Notes: a model not told the origin generated them from the sequence alone. A stretch of DNA of 64,000 nucleotides from Clostridium cibarium (GCF_014836335.1 NZ_JACSRA010000005.1:111491-175490), one strand, 5' to 3'; shown: positions 18,509-27,567, counted from the stretch's first letter. Made by a program: numbers and translations.

Positions 18509-18928
18509 TTATAATTCTTTTCTTATTTTATTTAATTCACTAAAGCAATAATTTATTATATCACTTCTCTTTATAATCCCGATAAAAATACCATTATCAT
18601 CTACCACTGGTACAAAATTTTGATTAACCGCTAAATTTATCAAGCTTTCTATATCTGCATTTATTGAAACGCTTTTATGATAAACTCTTCTTTCAATATC
18701 ACTTATTTTAACAGATTCAGTATTTTTAAAATTCAAATCAGGAGTATTCTTAAGTTTCCATAACAAATCTCCTTCTGTTAATGTACCTACATACTTACCA
18801 CTTTTATCAATAAGAGGTATCGCTGTATATCCGTGATGCTCCATCCTTTCCATTACTTGTCTCATCGTTGCATCAACATTTTCGCAGACCACTTCATTTT
18901 TAGGTGTAAGAAAAAATGCTATATTCAT
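18509..18928 (-). CDS. CBS-domain pair protein (CbpB-like)
   Basis: Stand-alone tandem CBS (Bateman) protein of 139 aa. CBS1 (about residues 8-65) contains GYTAIPLIDKSGKYVGTLTE and CBS2 (about 75-135) contains NFVPVVDDNGIFIGIIKRSD. Such modules bind adenosine nucleotides or c-di-AMP; the length and order resemble Firmicute CbpB/YkuL-type proteins. There is no effector domain, so it probably acts on a partner protein. The start is an ATG with a GAGGAGAG site. It lies downstream of the serine hydrolase gene on the same strand. Confidence 0.85.
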   Translation of the reverse strand: MNIAFFLTPKNEVVCENVDATMRQVMERMEHHGYTAIPLIDKSGKYVGTLTEGDLLWKLKNTPDLNFKNTESVKISDIERRVYHKSVSINADIESLINLAVNQNFVPVVDDNGIFIGIIKRSDIINYCFSELNKIRKEL

Positions 18929-18989
18929 AATTCTCTCCTCATATTTCTAGTTAAATTATATTTATTTTATTCTACATTTATTATAAAAA

Positions 18990-19982
18990 CTATAGCTTGT
19001 CCAACGTAATATCATAAATTACTTTAGAAATATCAGCTATGTTTTCTCTACCTTCTTCCATAACATCCTTTGTATAGATACACAATATATATGGCCTTTC
19101 ACTATATATTACACCAATATCATTAACATAATTCTCATAATCACCAATCTTATGAGCAACCATATTTTTAGGTATTTTTTTATCTAACCTATCGTGAGTA
19201 TTAGTTTTTAACATTAAATTAATAATATCTCTATAGTTATTATCTTCTTCTGCCTTCTCATATATCTTCTTTAGCAGAATACCACTTTGCCTTGGAGTAA
19301 TAAAATTAGATTCTCCTATCATGCTTATTTCTGTTAAATTATAAATATAAGAAGAAACACTTCCTATAGATTTTTTTAACATAGATGTAGCAATGTTATC
19401 CGAATCTTCTATCATATATTTAAGTAGATCAATTACCGGAAATTCATCTCCCTTTGAAACTCTTCCCTGTAGTTCCCCTGCTCCATCACAATTATCTGAC
19501 TCCTCATATTTGATTTTTGTATCTTTTGTAATCTCATTATTATCTAACTTGTCAGCAATCATCATTGCAATAGGTACCTTTATAGTACTCGCTGCATGAA
19601 ACCCTACATCTGAATTCAATGTATATTGTAATCCACTGTTTATATCATAATAAAAAATCCCGTATGACTCCTTTTTATCTCCTACAATTTCACTTACCTT
19701 TTTAGATATTTTGTTAATCTTCTGCATTGAAATTTCTATATCTTCTTCTTTTTTTCTAATACTTTCTTTTTCTGCTTCTTCATTTAAATTACTATGCTCT
19801 TCAACATTTTCTTCTCCTTGAGTATCTACCTGTTTACTAAAGCATAGGAGTGAAACTGATAATGAAATCATAATAGTAGAAATTAAAATGATGACTATTT
19901 TTCTATAGCTTCTATCATTCTGCTTATAATCTTTATTATAGGTCCCATTTTTTTTATGTTTCACCACCATCATCCTTATCAT
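18990..19982 (-). CDS. Serine hydrolase of the class A beta-lactamase superfamily
   Basis: Membrane-anchored protein of about 330 aa. One N-terminal membrane helix (about 28-48), then an acidic linker and the hydrolase domain. The active-site motifs are STIK near residue 132, SDN near 194 and HKIG near 279 (Lys-Ile-Gly in place of KTG). It may be a beta-lactamase or a related D,D-peptidase or wall-binding protein; I cannot confirm the omega-loop Glu that class A enzymes use. The start is uncertain: ATG at 19982 directly abuts the upstream stop, while the ATG or GTG codons within the next 20 bases follow an AAGGATG site. It is translationally linked to the MutS-like gene. Confidence 0.82.
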   Translation of the reverse strand: MIRMMVVKHKKNGTYNKDYKQNDRSYRKIVIILISTIMISLSVSLLCFSKQVDTQGEENVEEHSNLNEEAEKESIRKKEEDIEISMQKINKISKKVSEIVGDKKESYGIFYYDINSGLQYTLNSDVGFHAASTIKVPIAMMIADKLDNNEITKDTKIKYEESDNCDGAGELQGRVSKGDEFPVIDLLKYMIEDSDNIATSMLKKSIGSVSSYIYNLTEISMIGESNFITPRQSGILLKKIYEKAEEDNNYRDIINLMLKTNTHDRLDKKIPKNMVAHKIGDYENYVNDIGVIYSERPYILCIYTKDVMEEGRENIADISKVIYDITLDKL

Positions 19983-21782
19983 TTACTTTTTTATTTCTAT
20001 TCCAGCAAGTTTCATTAAATATACTGCATTTTGAGTAGTACTTTTTCCTCTTCTTAACTTATAATCAAAGTTTATTTTATTATCCTTATAATATTCTCTA
20101 AAATTATAATTTTCTATTTCCTTCATTTCTTCTTCTAAATCACATAATTCTAAATCATGAGTTGACAATAATCCTGTTGCTCCATTATCAGCTAGTTGTT
20201 TTACTAAAACTGTTGCCCCTGTATGCCTATCCTTAGAATTTGTGCCCTTAAATATTTCATCTAATAAGAAAAATAACTTTTCTCCACGCTTACATGCTTC
20301 TATAATAAGTTTTATTCTTAATATCTCAGCATAGAAAGAAGATATACTTTCTTCCAGGTTATCCTTAGTCCTCATGCAAGTATAAATGTTCATTATACTA
20401 CATTTAAAACTTTTTGCTGAACATGGTGCTCCTATATAGCTTAATATAAGATTTATTCCCACAGTCCTTAAAAATGTACTTTTACCTGACATATTGGATC
20501 CTGTAATTAAAGTTATTTGCTTAGGCTTTATTAATTCATAATCATTTGCTACAGCTCTGTCACCGATTAATGGATGTTTTATTTCCCTACCAACAACTCC
20601 ACTTTCATCTGTTATTTCAGCATAACACCAATCTTCATAATCAAAACTTAAGTTAGAAATACTTGCAAGAGCATCAAATTCTCCCATGACTTCTAACCAA
20701 TTTTCAATTTTTGAACCATTTATTTTTCTCCATCTGTTTAAATTAAACAATATAAACACATCGGCAAACACTACTACATTCAAAATAAAGAAATAGGCAT
20801 TTCCTGCTGAATCTCCAACCCAATCAAGTAAATTAGATAACTTTCTCATTTCATTTTTACATAATAAACCTGAATCATCTTTAAGCTTTTCCTTTAATCT
20901 ATTTAAATAAGGGCTATTAAAACTTTCATCTTCTATCAAAGTTAATATATTAGAATAAGCTTTAACACTATTTTTTATTGAATTAAATAATTCTATAACT
21001 TCATTTCTATCCTTTGTTAATACTTTTATCACTACATAGTTTATCATAAAATTAAGTATTAAAAATGAAAAAGGTATTACTTTCACAATACATAAAAATA
21101 TTATTACAGCTGTAATTAAAATGAATAAACTTGCAACTCCAATTCTTAAATTGTCTCCGGTTGAACTTTCTTTTCCCCATTTTATTAATTCTTCAAGTTC
21201 TTCACCTTTTTTCTTTTTGAAAGTTGCATCTACATATAATTGCTGTCTCCATTTTACCTTTTCTCCTAACTCTTTAATAGATACTTGTCTTTCTTTAATT
21301 GAATTTTTATTTGGTAGTTTTTTTAATGAAAGTATTTCTCCAAGTTTTCTTCTTCCACTTAGAGTTCTTGTAGTGTTTATCATTTGAAATAAAGAGTTTT
21401 TCCCGAATATATCTAAGTCATCTGCAAATGCGTGATTTTCTTCAAGCAATTCTTTCCCATCATCTTCAAATTCCTTATATTCTCCCTTTAATCTTTTCAA
21501 TCCTTTTTCATTAAATTCTAATTCAATATCTAACTTTTCTCTCTTTCCTATAATCTTACCGTGTATAAATGCCACAGCCAAAAATATTAATGCCGTCATA
21601 GACAATATGCCAACAGCTGTTAAGAAACCTTGACTTTTATAACTTCTGTAAGAGAAGATTAATCCTGATATAAGGATTACAAGTCTACACCATCCTATCA
21701 CTTCTATTTTTTTGTTTAAATTACATATTTCACTTTTATTTTTTTCTATATTTTCATTGTAAAATGCCTCTGCTCTACTCAT
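19983..21782 (-). CDS. Membrane-anchored MutS-like ATPase
   Basis: Protein of 599 aa with a C-terminal MutS ATPase domain: Walker A GSNMSGKST near residue 432, Walker B FFLLDEIFKGTNSKDR near 510, and a TGLLSTHDLELC segment. The mismatch-recognition and connector domains of true MutS are missing. The N-terminal 300 residues carry hydrophobic segments near residues 30-70, 205-245 and 325-345, consistent with membrane insertion. This architecture is known from uncharacterised MutS homologues in Firmicutes and Bacteroidota, so a mismatch-repair role is doubtful. The start is the ATG at 21780-21782; the stop directly precedes the serine hydrolase start. Confidence 0.85.
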   Translation of the reverse strand: MSRAEAFYNENIEKNKSEICNLNKKIEVIGWCRLVILISGLIFSYRSYKSQGFLTAVGILSMTALIFLAVAFIHGKIIGKREKLDIELEFNEKGLKRLKGEYKEFEDDGKELLEENHAFADDLDIFGKNSLFQMINTTRTLSGRRKLGEILSLKKLPNKNSIKERQVSIKELGEKVKWRQQLYVDATFKKKKGEELEELIKWGKESSTGDNLRIGVASLFILITAVIIFLCIVKVIPFSFLILNFMINYVVIKVLTKDRNEVIELFNSIKNSVKAYSNILTLIEDESFNSPYLNRLKEKLKDDSGLLCKNEMRKLSNLLDWVGDSAGNAYFFILNVVVFADVFILFNLNRWRKINGSKIENWLEVMGEFDALASISNLSFDYEDWCYAEITDESGVVGREIKHPLIGDRAVANDYELIKPKQITLITGSNMSGKSTFLRTVGINLILSYIGAPCSAKSFKCSIMNIYTCMRTKDNLEESISSFYAEILRIKLIIEACKRGEKLFFLLDEIFKGTNSKDRHTGATVLVKQLADNGATGLLSTHDLELCDLEEEMKEIENYNFREYYKDNKINFDYKLRRGKSTTQNAVYLMKLAGIEIKK

Positions 21783-21892
21783 ATATTACCTCTCATTTCT
21801 TTTATAATTATAAGATAGCACAATAAATAGGAAAATCCAACACTTCCTAATAATTTCCTTTAAAATTTATACTTATTCGCTTAAATTTAACA

Positions 21893-21919
21893 TAAAAAAA
21901 GCATCTCCAAAGAGATGCT
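21893..21919 (-). terminator. Terminator overlapping the stop codon of the binding-lipoprotein gene
   Basis: Inverted repeat AGCATCTC / GAGATGCT with a 4-base loop, then T7 on the minus strand. The first arm overlaps the stop codon (TAG, 21918-21920). Confidence 0.8.
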
Positions 21920-22790
21920 ATTTAAGCTCTGCATATATTTTTTCATAATTATCTTTCATTGCTTCTATATAACTCTTGCCTTCAACCTTTGTTTCTAAAG
22001 TATGTATAGGTACAACTTTACCATTAATAGCTTTTGCTAATGTATCCGAATCCTTTTGAGATTCACTTCCTTCTGAGAAAATTATCTTTATATTCTCTGA
22101 CTTGCAATAATTAGCTAAGCTCTCCATATCTTTAAAAGTAGTTTCTGCTTCTTCATCAAAAATTCCTTTAATGGCTTTTTGTTGTAGTCCATAATCTCTA
22201 CAAAGATAAGCAAAAGCCTCATGACTAGTCACAAAAGTTTTACCTTTAATACTAGCAAGTTTTTGTGAATACTCATTAAATAATAAATCTAATTCTTGTT
22301 TATACTTATTATAGTTTCCTTCATAATACTCTCTATTTTCAGGATCAGCCTCTATTAGTGCATCCTTTATGTTATTACATTCGTTAGTAGCTTCCTTCAA
22401 ACTTAGCCATATATGCGGATCTTCTACCCCATTATCTACTATTATATTTCCATTTTTACTAGCATCGATTAATTTAGTATCTTTATTTCCTTCCTTAACT
22501 TGATCTAGCCATCCTTCCATGCCTAATCCATTATATATAAATAACTTTCTATCACTTAATGCCTTTTTATCTGATGGACTAAAATCAAAGTCATGAGGTT
22601 CCATATTCTCCTTAACTACAGTATATATATCTACCTTATCCCCACCGATTATTTCAGTAAATTCCTTTAATGGACTTATTGATACTGCAACTTTTAGTTT
22701 ATCTCCATCATTTTCAGTACTTTTTCCACATCCAACAAATAACATAGGGATAGTCATCAGTATTAATATCTTTGATAAGAACTTTCTCAT
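21918..22790 (-). CDS. Zinc/manganese-type ABC transporter substrate-binding lipoprotein (ZnuA-like)
   Basis: Cluster A-I metal-binding protein of 290 aa. A lipoprotein signal peptide ends MLFVGC. Metal-ligand positions are visible as His in EPHDFDFSPSD, His near residue 124 (DPHIWLS), His near 190 (TSHEAF) and an acidic residue in the IIFSEGSESQ segment, the usual His-His-His-Asp/Glu set. The His-rich loop of many ZnuA proteins is absent. No permease or ATPase gene is adjacent, so it is an orphan that must use components encoded elsewhere. A candidate operator palindrome lies 25-36 bases upstream. Confidence 0.88.
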   Translation of the reverse strand: MRKFLSKILILMTIPMLFVGCGKSTENDGDKLKVAVSISPLKEFTEIIGGDKVDIYTVVKENMEPHDFDFSPSDKKALSDRKLFIYNGLGMEGWLDQVKEGNKDTKLIDASKNGNIIVDNGVEDPHIWLSLKEATNECNNIKDALIEADPENREYYEGNYNKYKQELDLLFNEYSQKLASIKGKTFVTSHEAFAYLCRDYGLQQKAIKGIFDEEAETTFKDMESLANYCKSENIKIIFSEGSESQKDSDTLAKAINGKVVPIHTLETKVEGKSYIEAMKDNYEKIYAELK

Positions 22791-22814
22791 ACTCCACCTC
22801 TAATTGCACATAAT

Positions 22815-22826
22815 TTGCATTTGCAA
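22815..22826. promoter_or_regulatory. Candidate operator palindrome upstream of the ZnuA-like gene
   Basis: Perfect 12-base palindrome TTGCATTTGCAA is not exact; the symmetric core is TTGCA-TT-TGCAA (5-2-5) located 25-36 bases upstream of the start codon. A metal-responsive repressor (Zur/Fur family) is a reasonable guess from the gene it precedes, but the motif does not match the Bacillus Zur box. Confidence 0.25.
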
Positions 22827-22871
22827 TGCTATTTTATTTTAGTCCTACCATTCTAAATTGTCAACATTAAT

Positions 22872-25586
22872 TTATAGAGCTATAAGATTATATTCTATTT
22901 TATTATTTTCTAATATTTCCTTCTCTAATGTATGACATGTAAATATCAAGCCTTGTCCTTTTATTTTTTCATTAATTAGTAGTAATGCCTTTTCTCTTCT
23001 ATGGTTGTCATATTGTACAAATGCATCATCTAATATAATTGTCCTCTCTTCACCATTAAACAATATATCTATTAATGCTAATCTTAAAGACAAATACAGT
23101 TGATCTAGAGCTCCATTACTTAAATAATTTCCTGCAAATAAATTATTCTTATCTCGAACCATCATTTCATAATTCTCCCCTAGTTTTATTTCTTCATACT
23201 TTTCTTTAGTTAAAACTTTAAATATGCTCGCTATATTATTATTTAAAGTTGGACCAACCTCTCTACGCACTTCATGAAATGATTCTTCAATAGCTTTAAT
23301 TGCTATATCGAGCGATTTTACCTTCTTTTCATCCTTTTCTATTTCTGACTTAATATCTTCAATTTCTTCTTCAATTAAAATTAAATCTCTTTTTCCAATA
23401 TACCTATTTGCTATTTTATTTTCTAAATCTTTTATATTTTTTTCTATTTCAATTAATTCTTTAGATTTTCTCTTTTCTTCAACTTCAATCTCTTCTTCTG
23501 ACTCATAAGAATATTGATTGCTTTCATTAATAATATCCTTAAGTTCATTTTTTATTTCATTTATATCTCTATCTTTTAATAATACTTTATAAGTTTCTTC
23601 CATAGACTGTAGATTTGCATGTATCTCATTTTTCTTTTTTATTTTCTCTTTATATTCTTTAATATAAATCTCAATATCCAATAAGTTTCCTAAGTCTAAA
23701 TCCATTATCTCTAATTTAGCTTTTAGTTTTTTCTCTTTAATTTCTAATTCTATATTGATATTCTTTATAGAATCAGCTAACTGAAATCTTTTTTCTTTAA
23801 TAGCCTCTATGGTTTCACTAATCTTTGAGTATATACTTATTGCTTCAAGGACTTCCTCTAAATCTTTGCATGAAGATAATCCTATAAGAGAATCTATCAT
23901 TTCTTTATTTTTATTATATTTATTTAAAGTTTCTTCATACTCTCCTTTATCTATTATCTTTTTCTTTTCTTCTAATCGCACTAAAATTCTTTCTTCATAT
24001 TCTTTGTAGATAGAATACTTTTTTATTGATGTTATTAGCTCTCCATAATCATTTATTTTTAGCTTTATCATGGTTTCATCTAATACTTCTTCAATACTAT
24101 TAATTTCTTTTCTAAGCTTCTCTATTTCCTTTTCCTTATATTTCATCTGCTTTTTCCTGCTATTAGTCATTAATATTATGGTAGCACCTGTTATCACAGA
24201 TATACCTCCTATTATCATAAATGGCATACCGAAAAAAAACATAGCTAAGCCAATAGCTAAAAAAATCCCCCCAATTAAAACTTTAAAATTTTCCTTCTTA
24301 ACATCTACTTTTGAATCAAAATTTATATCATTACTCTGTGCAATTGTCTTAATGCTCCTTAATTTTACATCATATAAATTAAATTTTTCTTCTATATCTT
24401 CTTTTATATTTTCTAATGCTATTATATTTCCCAATAAATTTCTTTTATTGTTTAACTCTCTCTCATCCAAAACTATAGAATTATCTATATCTTTCATGTA
24501 AGAAATCTTATCTTCTAATGTCTTCTGCTCATACTTTATCTCAATAAGTCTCTCTTTAATATTTTCCCCAAATAAATCTAAAAACTTATAGTTTTCTAAC
24601 TCTATTTCATTATCTTTTAGTTCCATGTTTTGCTTTGTTAGTTCTTCATTAAGCTCTTCTTTTTTATCTAACAGTACCAGATATAATCTATTAACTTCCT
24701 TTAAATCATCTATAAATGCTTCATCTATTATATCCTTACCATTTTCCAAATCATTTTTAATCTCTTCTTCTTTCTTTTTAAGTTCTTCAGATTTCTTAAG
24801 ATATTCAGTAATATCCTTGTATTCTTTCTGAAGATTAACTCTTTTTAAATATTTCTTATATACCTCAAGTTTTTCTATTTCGTTAATTATTCTTTTTCTA
24901 TCAGCCTTATGTTCTAAAAGTTTATGTTCTAAACCTAAATTTTCTTCTGAAAGCTTATATCCTTCATATCTCTCTTCTAAAAGAGATGAATGCTTTTTTT
25001 TCAAAAGATCTAAAGCTCCAACTCCCCTAGTAGTTACATATTCTTTTTTTATGCTCTCTAACTTCTCTAAGGCTTTTGCTACTGGCACTTCATGTTCACT
25101 ACATCCCAAAAGAGCTGTAATCTTATCCATAATCTCTTCTTCTTTATCTTTTGTAAATGAAACTGCTAGTTGTCCTATATATAACGTCTTTTCAAATGTC
25201 GCTCTATTTATTCCCAAAAAGTATTTACCAGGCTCATCTTTATTTATATTCTTCTCTTCTTCACCTGTTAAATAATCTAACACCATTGAAATATCTTCTT
25301 TTTTAGTCTTTCCAAAGCTCCTTTTTATGAGGTAATCCCTTCCATTATGTTCAACTACCAATTCTCCTTCTATATGCCTATTATTAAATGGCAAATACTT
25401 TTTCCTATCACTTTCATTTTTACCTCGCTTAGGTGACAGCCCATAAAGCATAATCTTAATATAAGACTCTATACGACTTTTCCCAGTTTCATTTTCCCCA
25501 TAAATTAAATTTAAACCTTTTTCAAAGTTTATGATCTTTTTCTCAATGCCAGCAAAACTATCAATTTTTAACATCTTAATAATCAT
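22872..25586 (-). CDS. yhaN: SbcC/Rad50-like ATPase with central membrane segment (YhaN-type)
   Basis: SMC-like protein of 904 aa. N-terminal Walker A GENETGKSR near residue 34, long coiled coils on both sides of the middle, a C-terminal signature-like segment (YLSNGALDQLYLSLRLAL) and Walker B TIILDDAFVQYD. In place of a zinc hook the middle (about residues 425-465) holds two adjacent hydrophobic stretches, consistent with a membrane hairpin, as in Bacillus YhaN. It probably works with the upstream nuclease in processing DNA ends at the membrane. It overlaps the end of that gene by 11 bases. A second ATG five codons in (MLKIDSF) is an equally good start. Confidence 0.85.
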   Translation of the reverse strand: MIIKMLKIDSFAGIEKKIINFEKGLNLIYGENETGKSRIESYIKIMLYGLSPKRGKNESDRKKYLPFNNRHIEGELVVEHNGRDYLIKRSFGKTKKEDISMVLDYLTGEEEKNINKDEPGKYFLGINRATFEKTLYIGQLAVSFTKDKEEEIMDKITALLGCSEHEVPVAKALEKLESIKKEYVTTRGVGALDLLKKKHSSLLEERYEGYKLSEENLGLEHKLLEHKADRKRIINEIEKLEVYKKYLKRVNLQKEYKDITEYLKKSEELKKKEEEIKNDLENGKDIIDEAFIDDLKEVNRLYLVLLDKKEELNEELTKQNMELKDNEIELENYKFLDLFGENIKERLIEIKYEQKTLEDKISYMKDIDNSIVLDERELNNKRNLLGNIIALENIKEDIEEKFNLYDVKLRSIKTIAQSNDINFDSKVDVKKENFKVLIGGIFLAIGLAMFFFGMPFMIIGGISVITGATIILMTNSRKKQMKYKEKEIEKLRKEINSIEEVLDETMIKLKINDYGELITSIKKYSIYKEYEERILVRLEEKKKIIDKGEYEETLNKYNKNKEMIDSLIGLSSCKDLEEVLEAISIYSKISETIEAIKEKRFQLADSIKNINIELEIKEKKLKAKLEIMDLDLGNLLDIEIYIKEYKEKIKKKNEIHANLQSMEETYKVLLKDRDINEIKNELKDIINESNQYSYESEEEIEVEEKRKSKELIEIEKNIKDLENKIANRYIGKRDLILIEEEIEDIKSEIEKDEKKVKSLDIAIKAIEESFHEVRREVGPTLNNNIASIFKVLTKEKYEEIKLGENYEMMVRDKNNLFAGNYLSNGALDQLYLSLRLALIDILFNGEERTIILDDAFVQYDNHRREKALLLINEKIKGQGLIFTCHTLEKEILENNKIEYNLIAL

Positions 25587-26709
25587 CCATATTTACCTCC
25601 CCCTCGGTAAGGCTACTCATACCAATCTTGAAAGCCATCTTAATGACTTCTCTTTCTTCCTCGGTGCTTGACTCTTCCAACATCTTTTGAATCTTTTTTG
25701 CAAATATAGCTTTCACTGAATAACCTCTAGAAAGTTCTTCTATATTTAGCTTAACTGATGTTTTATCTACAATCTTGCAATAATAAAAATGTGAATTAAG
25801 TTTCTCATCTAAAATTCTTTCATCTATATTAAAGTCTCCTGAAATTTCACCATGCAAAATAATCTTATACAAATTTTTTTGTCTTTCCTTTTCCTCTATT
25901 GAAGTTAAAATTATATTTTTAACCTCTTCATAACCAAAAGAATTTGAAATATCTATCTTAATCTCTTCATAGTTTCTTTTTGAAGTCTTAATAAATTGCA
26001 AATCTACTATACCTTTAGATATAAACCCATAAATTATTCCCTTGTCACCAAGCTCATCAAACCCTCGTCCTTGAGGATTTCCACTATATGCATAATAAGT
26101 ATATCCTTCTTTATTAATACCACTAAATCCATGCCTGTGTCCAAGTGCTATATAATCCATTCCACTCTCCCTTATTTCCGATAAAGTAATTGGATTATAC
26201 TCATTTCCTTCACTAGAACTAGATATTTCACCATGAAGAACCATTAAGTTTATTTTATCTGAATTGCCGTCAAATCCATCTAACATAGATCTTCTCACAT
26301 ATTTATCTACAAAAGCCCCACCCCATACATTAACATCTAAATCATCCACATATACCTTTTCTATTTTAGATGTAAAAATATGAACATTCTCAGGCCACTT
26401 AATTAACTTGTAAAAAGATGTATTCATATAGGGATCATGATTCCCAGGACTTATAAATACTTTTGTATCCTTTATTTCTTCAAAGGCTTTTTCAATAAAA
26501 TATAAAGTATCCTTACTCAATGTAAAATTATCAAAGATATCCCCAGCTAAAAGAAATATATCAACAGATTTTTCTTTGCAAAAGTATATGATTTTCATAA
26601 ATACTTCTTTTAACTCTTCTTTACTAAATTTTCTTTGTTTTTCTCCTACTTCTTTAAAAGGAGTATCAAAATGAAGATCTGCTGAGTGAAGTATTTTTAT
26701 TTTTTTCAT
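25576..26709 (-). CDS. yhaO: SbcD/Mre11-like metallophosphoesterase DNA exonuclease (YhaO-type)
   Basis: Calcineurin-like phosphoesterase of 377 aa. The metal-site motifs are in order: ILHSADLHFDTPF (D-x-H), LLAGDIFDN, ISPGNHDPY, VLHGE and ALGHRHGF (GHxH). The C-terminal 120 residues form the variable cap region. Family members are 3'-5' exonucleases and single-strand endonucleases acting on double-strand ends. Overlap with the downstream ATPase gene indicates a stoichiometric complex, like YhaO/YhaN. The start is ATG with an AAGGTGAT site. Confidence 0.9.
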   Translation of the reverse strand: MKKIKILHSADLHFDTPFKEVGEKQRKFSKEELKEVFMKIIYFCKEKSVDIFLLAGDIFDNFTLSKDTLYFIEKAFEEIKDTKVFISPGNHDPYMNTSFYKLIKWPENVHIFTSKIEKVYVDDLDVNVWGGAFVDKYVRRSMLDGFDGNSDKINLMVLHGEISSSSEGNEYNPITLSEIRESGMDYIALGHRHGFSGINKEGYTYYAYSGNPQGRGFDELGDKGIIYGFISKGIVDLQFIKTSKRNYEEIKIDISNSFGYEEVKNIILTSIEEKERQKNLYKIILHGEISGDFNIDERILDEKLNSHFYYCKIVDKTSVKLNIEELSRGYSVKAIFAKKIQKMLEESSTEEEREVIKMAFKIGMSSLTEGEVNMDDY

Positions 26710-26842
26710 TTTATCACCTTTCTCATCGAACTTTTGTTCTCATTTTAACATAATGTATACTTAAATAAAAGAAAGCTTGTCCTTTTTATATAAAAATATT
26801 CTTACCATATTTAACTCTATTATAATTCCATACGTAAAAATG

Positions 26843-26868
26843 AAGAGGATGACTTACGTCATCCTCTT
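26843..26868 (-). terminator. Terminator after the spore protein gene
   Basis: Perfect 11-base inverted repeat AAGAGGATGAC / GTCATCCTCTT with a 4-base loop, then CATTTTT on the minus strand. It lies about 85 bases beyond the stop codon of the spore protein gene. Confidence 0.75.
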
Positions 26869-26952
26869 GGTAGTTAGAATACTTTATGTAACATTTTGGT
26901 GGTGTAATTTCCATAAATGATTTACCTTAATTTAAGTAAGGTTAGTAGGTGT

Positions 26953-27141
26953 TTACTTTATCTTACTTTCGTATTCTTCCACCATTCTCTTTACCATTTC
27001 GCCACCTACGGAACCACATTGTCTTGAGCTTAAATCCCCGTTATAATCTGAAAATGGAACTTCTAGCTCTTCAGCTACTTCGTTTTTTAATTTGTTTAAA
27101 CCATTTCTTGATTCTGGAACTAATGCTTTATTACTTGACAT
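26953..27141 (-). CDS. Alpha/beta-type small acid-soluble spore protein (SASP)
   Basis: DNA-binding spore protein of 62 aa that saturates the forespore chromosome and protects it from UV and chemical damage. The family motifs are present: KNEVAEELEVPFSDYNGDLS, containing the germination-protease cleavage region, then RQCGSVGGEMVKRMVEEYE. The ribosome binding site is GGAGGG. A sigma-G-like promoter (27211-27239) and a 15-base inverted repeat in the leader precede it. It is among the clearest signs that the organism sporulates. One of several paralogues is usual in clostridia. Confidence 0.95.
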   Translation of the reverse strand: MSSNKALVPESRNGLNKLKNEVAEELEVPFSDYNGDLSSRQCGSVGGEMVKRMVEEYESKIK

Positions 27142-27169
27142 TGTAAATCCCTCCTCTGGCTTACGGTTA

Positions 27170-27205
27170 GTAAGTTAATTAAACCCCATTGTTTAATTAA
27201 CTTAC
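27170..27205 (-). repeat. Perfect inverted repeat in the SASP mRNA leader
   Basis: Two 15-base arms (GTAAGTTAATTAAAC and its exact complement) around a 6-base loop. The outer end coincides with the predicted start of transcription from the sigma-G-like promoter, so the spore mRNA would begin with this stem-loop. There is no T tract after it, so it does not look like a terminator. Confidence 0.8.
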
Positions 27206-27210
27206 ATTAT

Positions 27211-27239
27211 TATATTGTCCTTTATGAAAATTTATATTC
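27211..27239 (-). promoter_or_regulatory. Sigma-G-like promoter of the SASP gene
   Basis: On the minus strand: GAATA, 17 bases, CAATATA. This fits the forespore sigma-G pattern (GHATR near -35, CATnhTA near -10) with one mismatch, and the gene behind it is a classic sigma-G target. Confidence 0.6.
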
Positions 27240-27375
27240 TCAAAAAAAACGGTACTATAACCATTTTTCCCCTAAATCTAATTTAACAACATTTTTTAAA
27301 TCAAAAAAATAATATGTTCATATAAATTGAGTAATACTAAAATATAAGCTATAAAATACATTACTTATTTTTTTA

Positions 27376-27410
27376 TAAAAAAAAGTATCTAGATAAAAAT
27401 CTAGATACTT
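27376..27410 (-). terminator. Terminator after tRNA-Trp
   Basis: Perfect 12-base inverted repeat AAGTATCTAGAT / ATCTAGATACTT with a 4-base loop, ending in a T8 run on the minus strand, 7 bases after the tRNA. Confidence 0.9.
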
Positions 27411-27416
27411 CTATGG

Positions 27417-27489
27417 CAGGGGCACTAGGACTTGAACCCAGAACCAATGGTTTTGGAGACCACTACTCTACCAATTGAGCCATACCCCT
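27417..27489 (-). tRNA. tRNA-Trp (anticodon CCA)
   Basis: A 73-base cloverleaf on the minus strand, including the G discriminator. The acceptor stem AGGGGTA pairs with TGCCCCT. The D arm contains GGCTCAATTGGTAGAG. The anticodon stem GTGGT / ACCAT surrounds the loop CTCCAAA with anticodon CCA, and the T arm contains GGTTCAAGTCC. The CCA 3' end is not encoded. It is monocistronic, with a strong promoter upstream and a terminator downstream. Confidence 0.97.
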
Positions 27490-27501
27490 AAGACGAGTTT
27501 T

Positions 27502-27530
27502 ATTGTATCATGTTTACTAACAATTGTCAA
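27502..27530 (-). promoter_or_regulatory. Promoter of tRNA-Trp
   Basis: Near-consensus sigma-A promoter on the minus strand: TTGACA, 17 bases, TACAAT. Transcription would start a few bases before the mature 5' end of the tRNA. Confidence 0.8.
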
Positions 27531-27567
27531 TAAATTATTTTTAGCAGTCTCTATCTTCTTAATTTAG

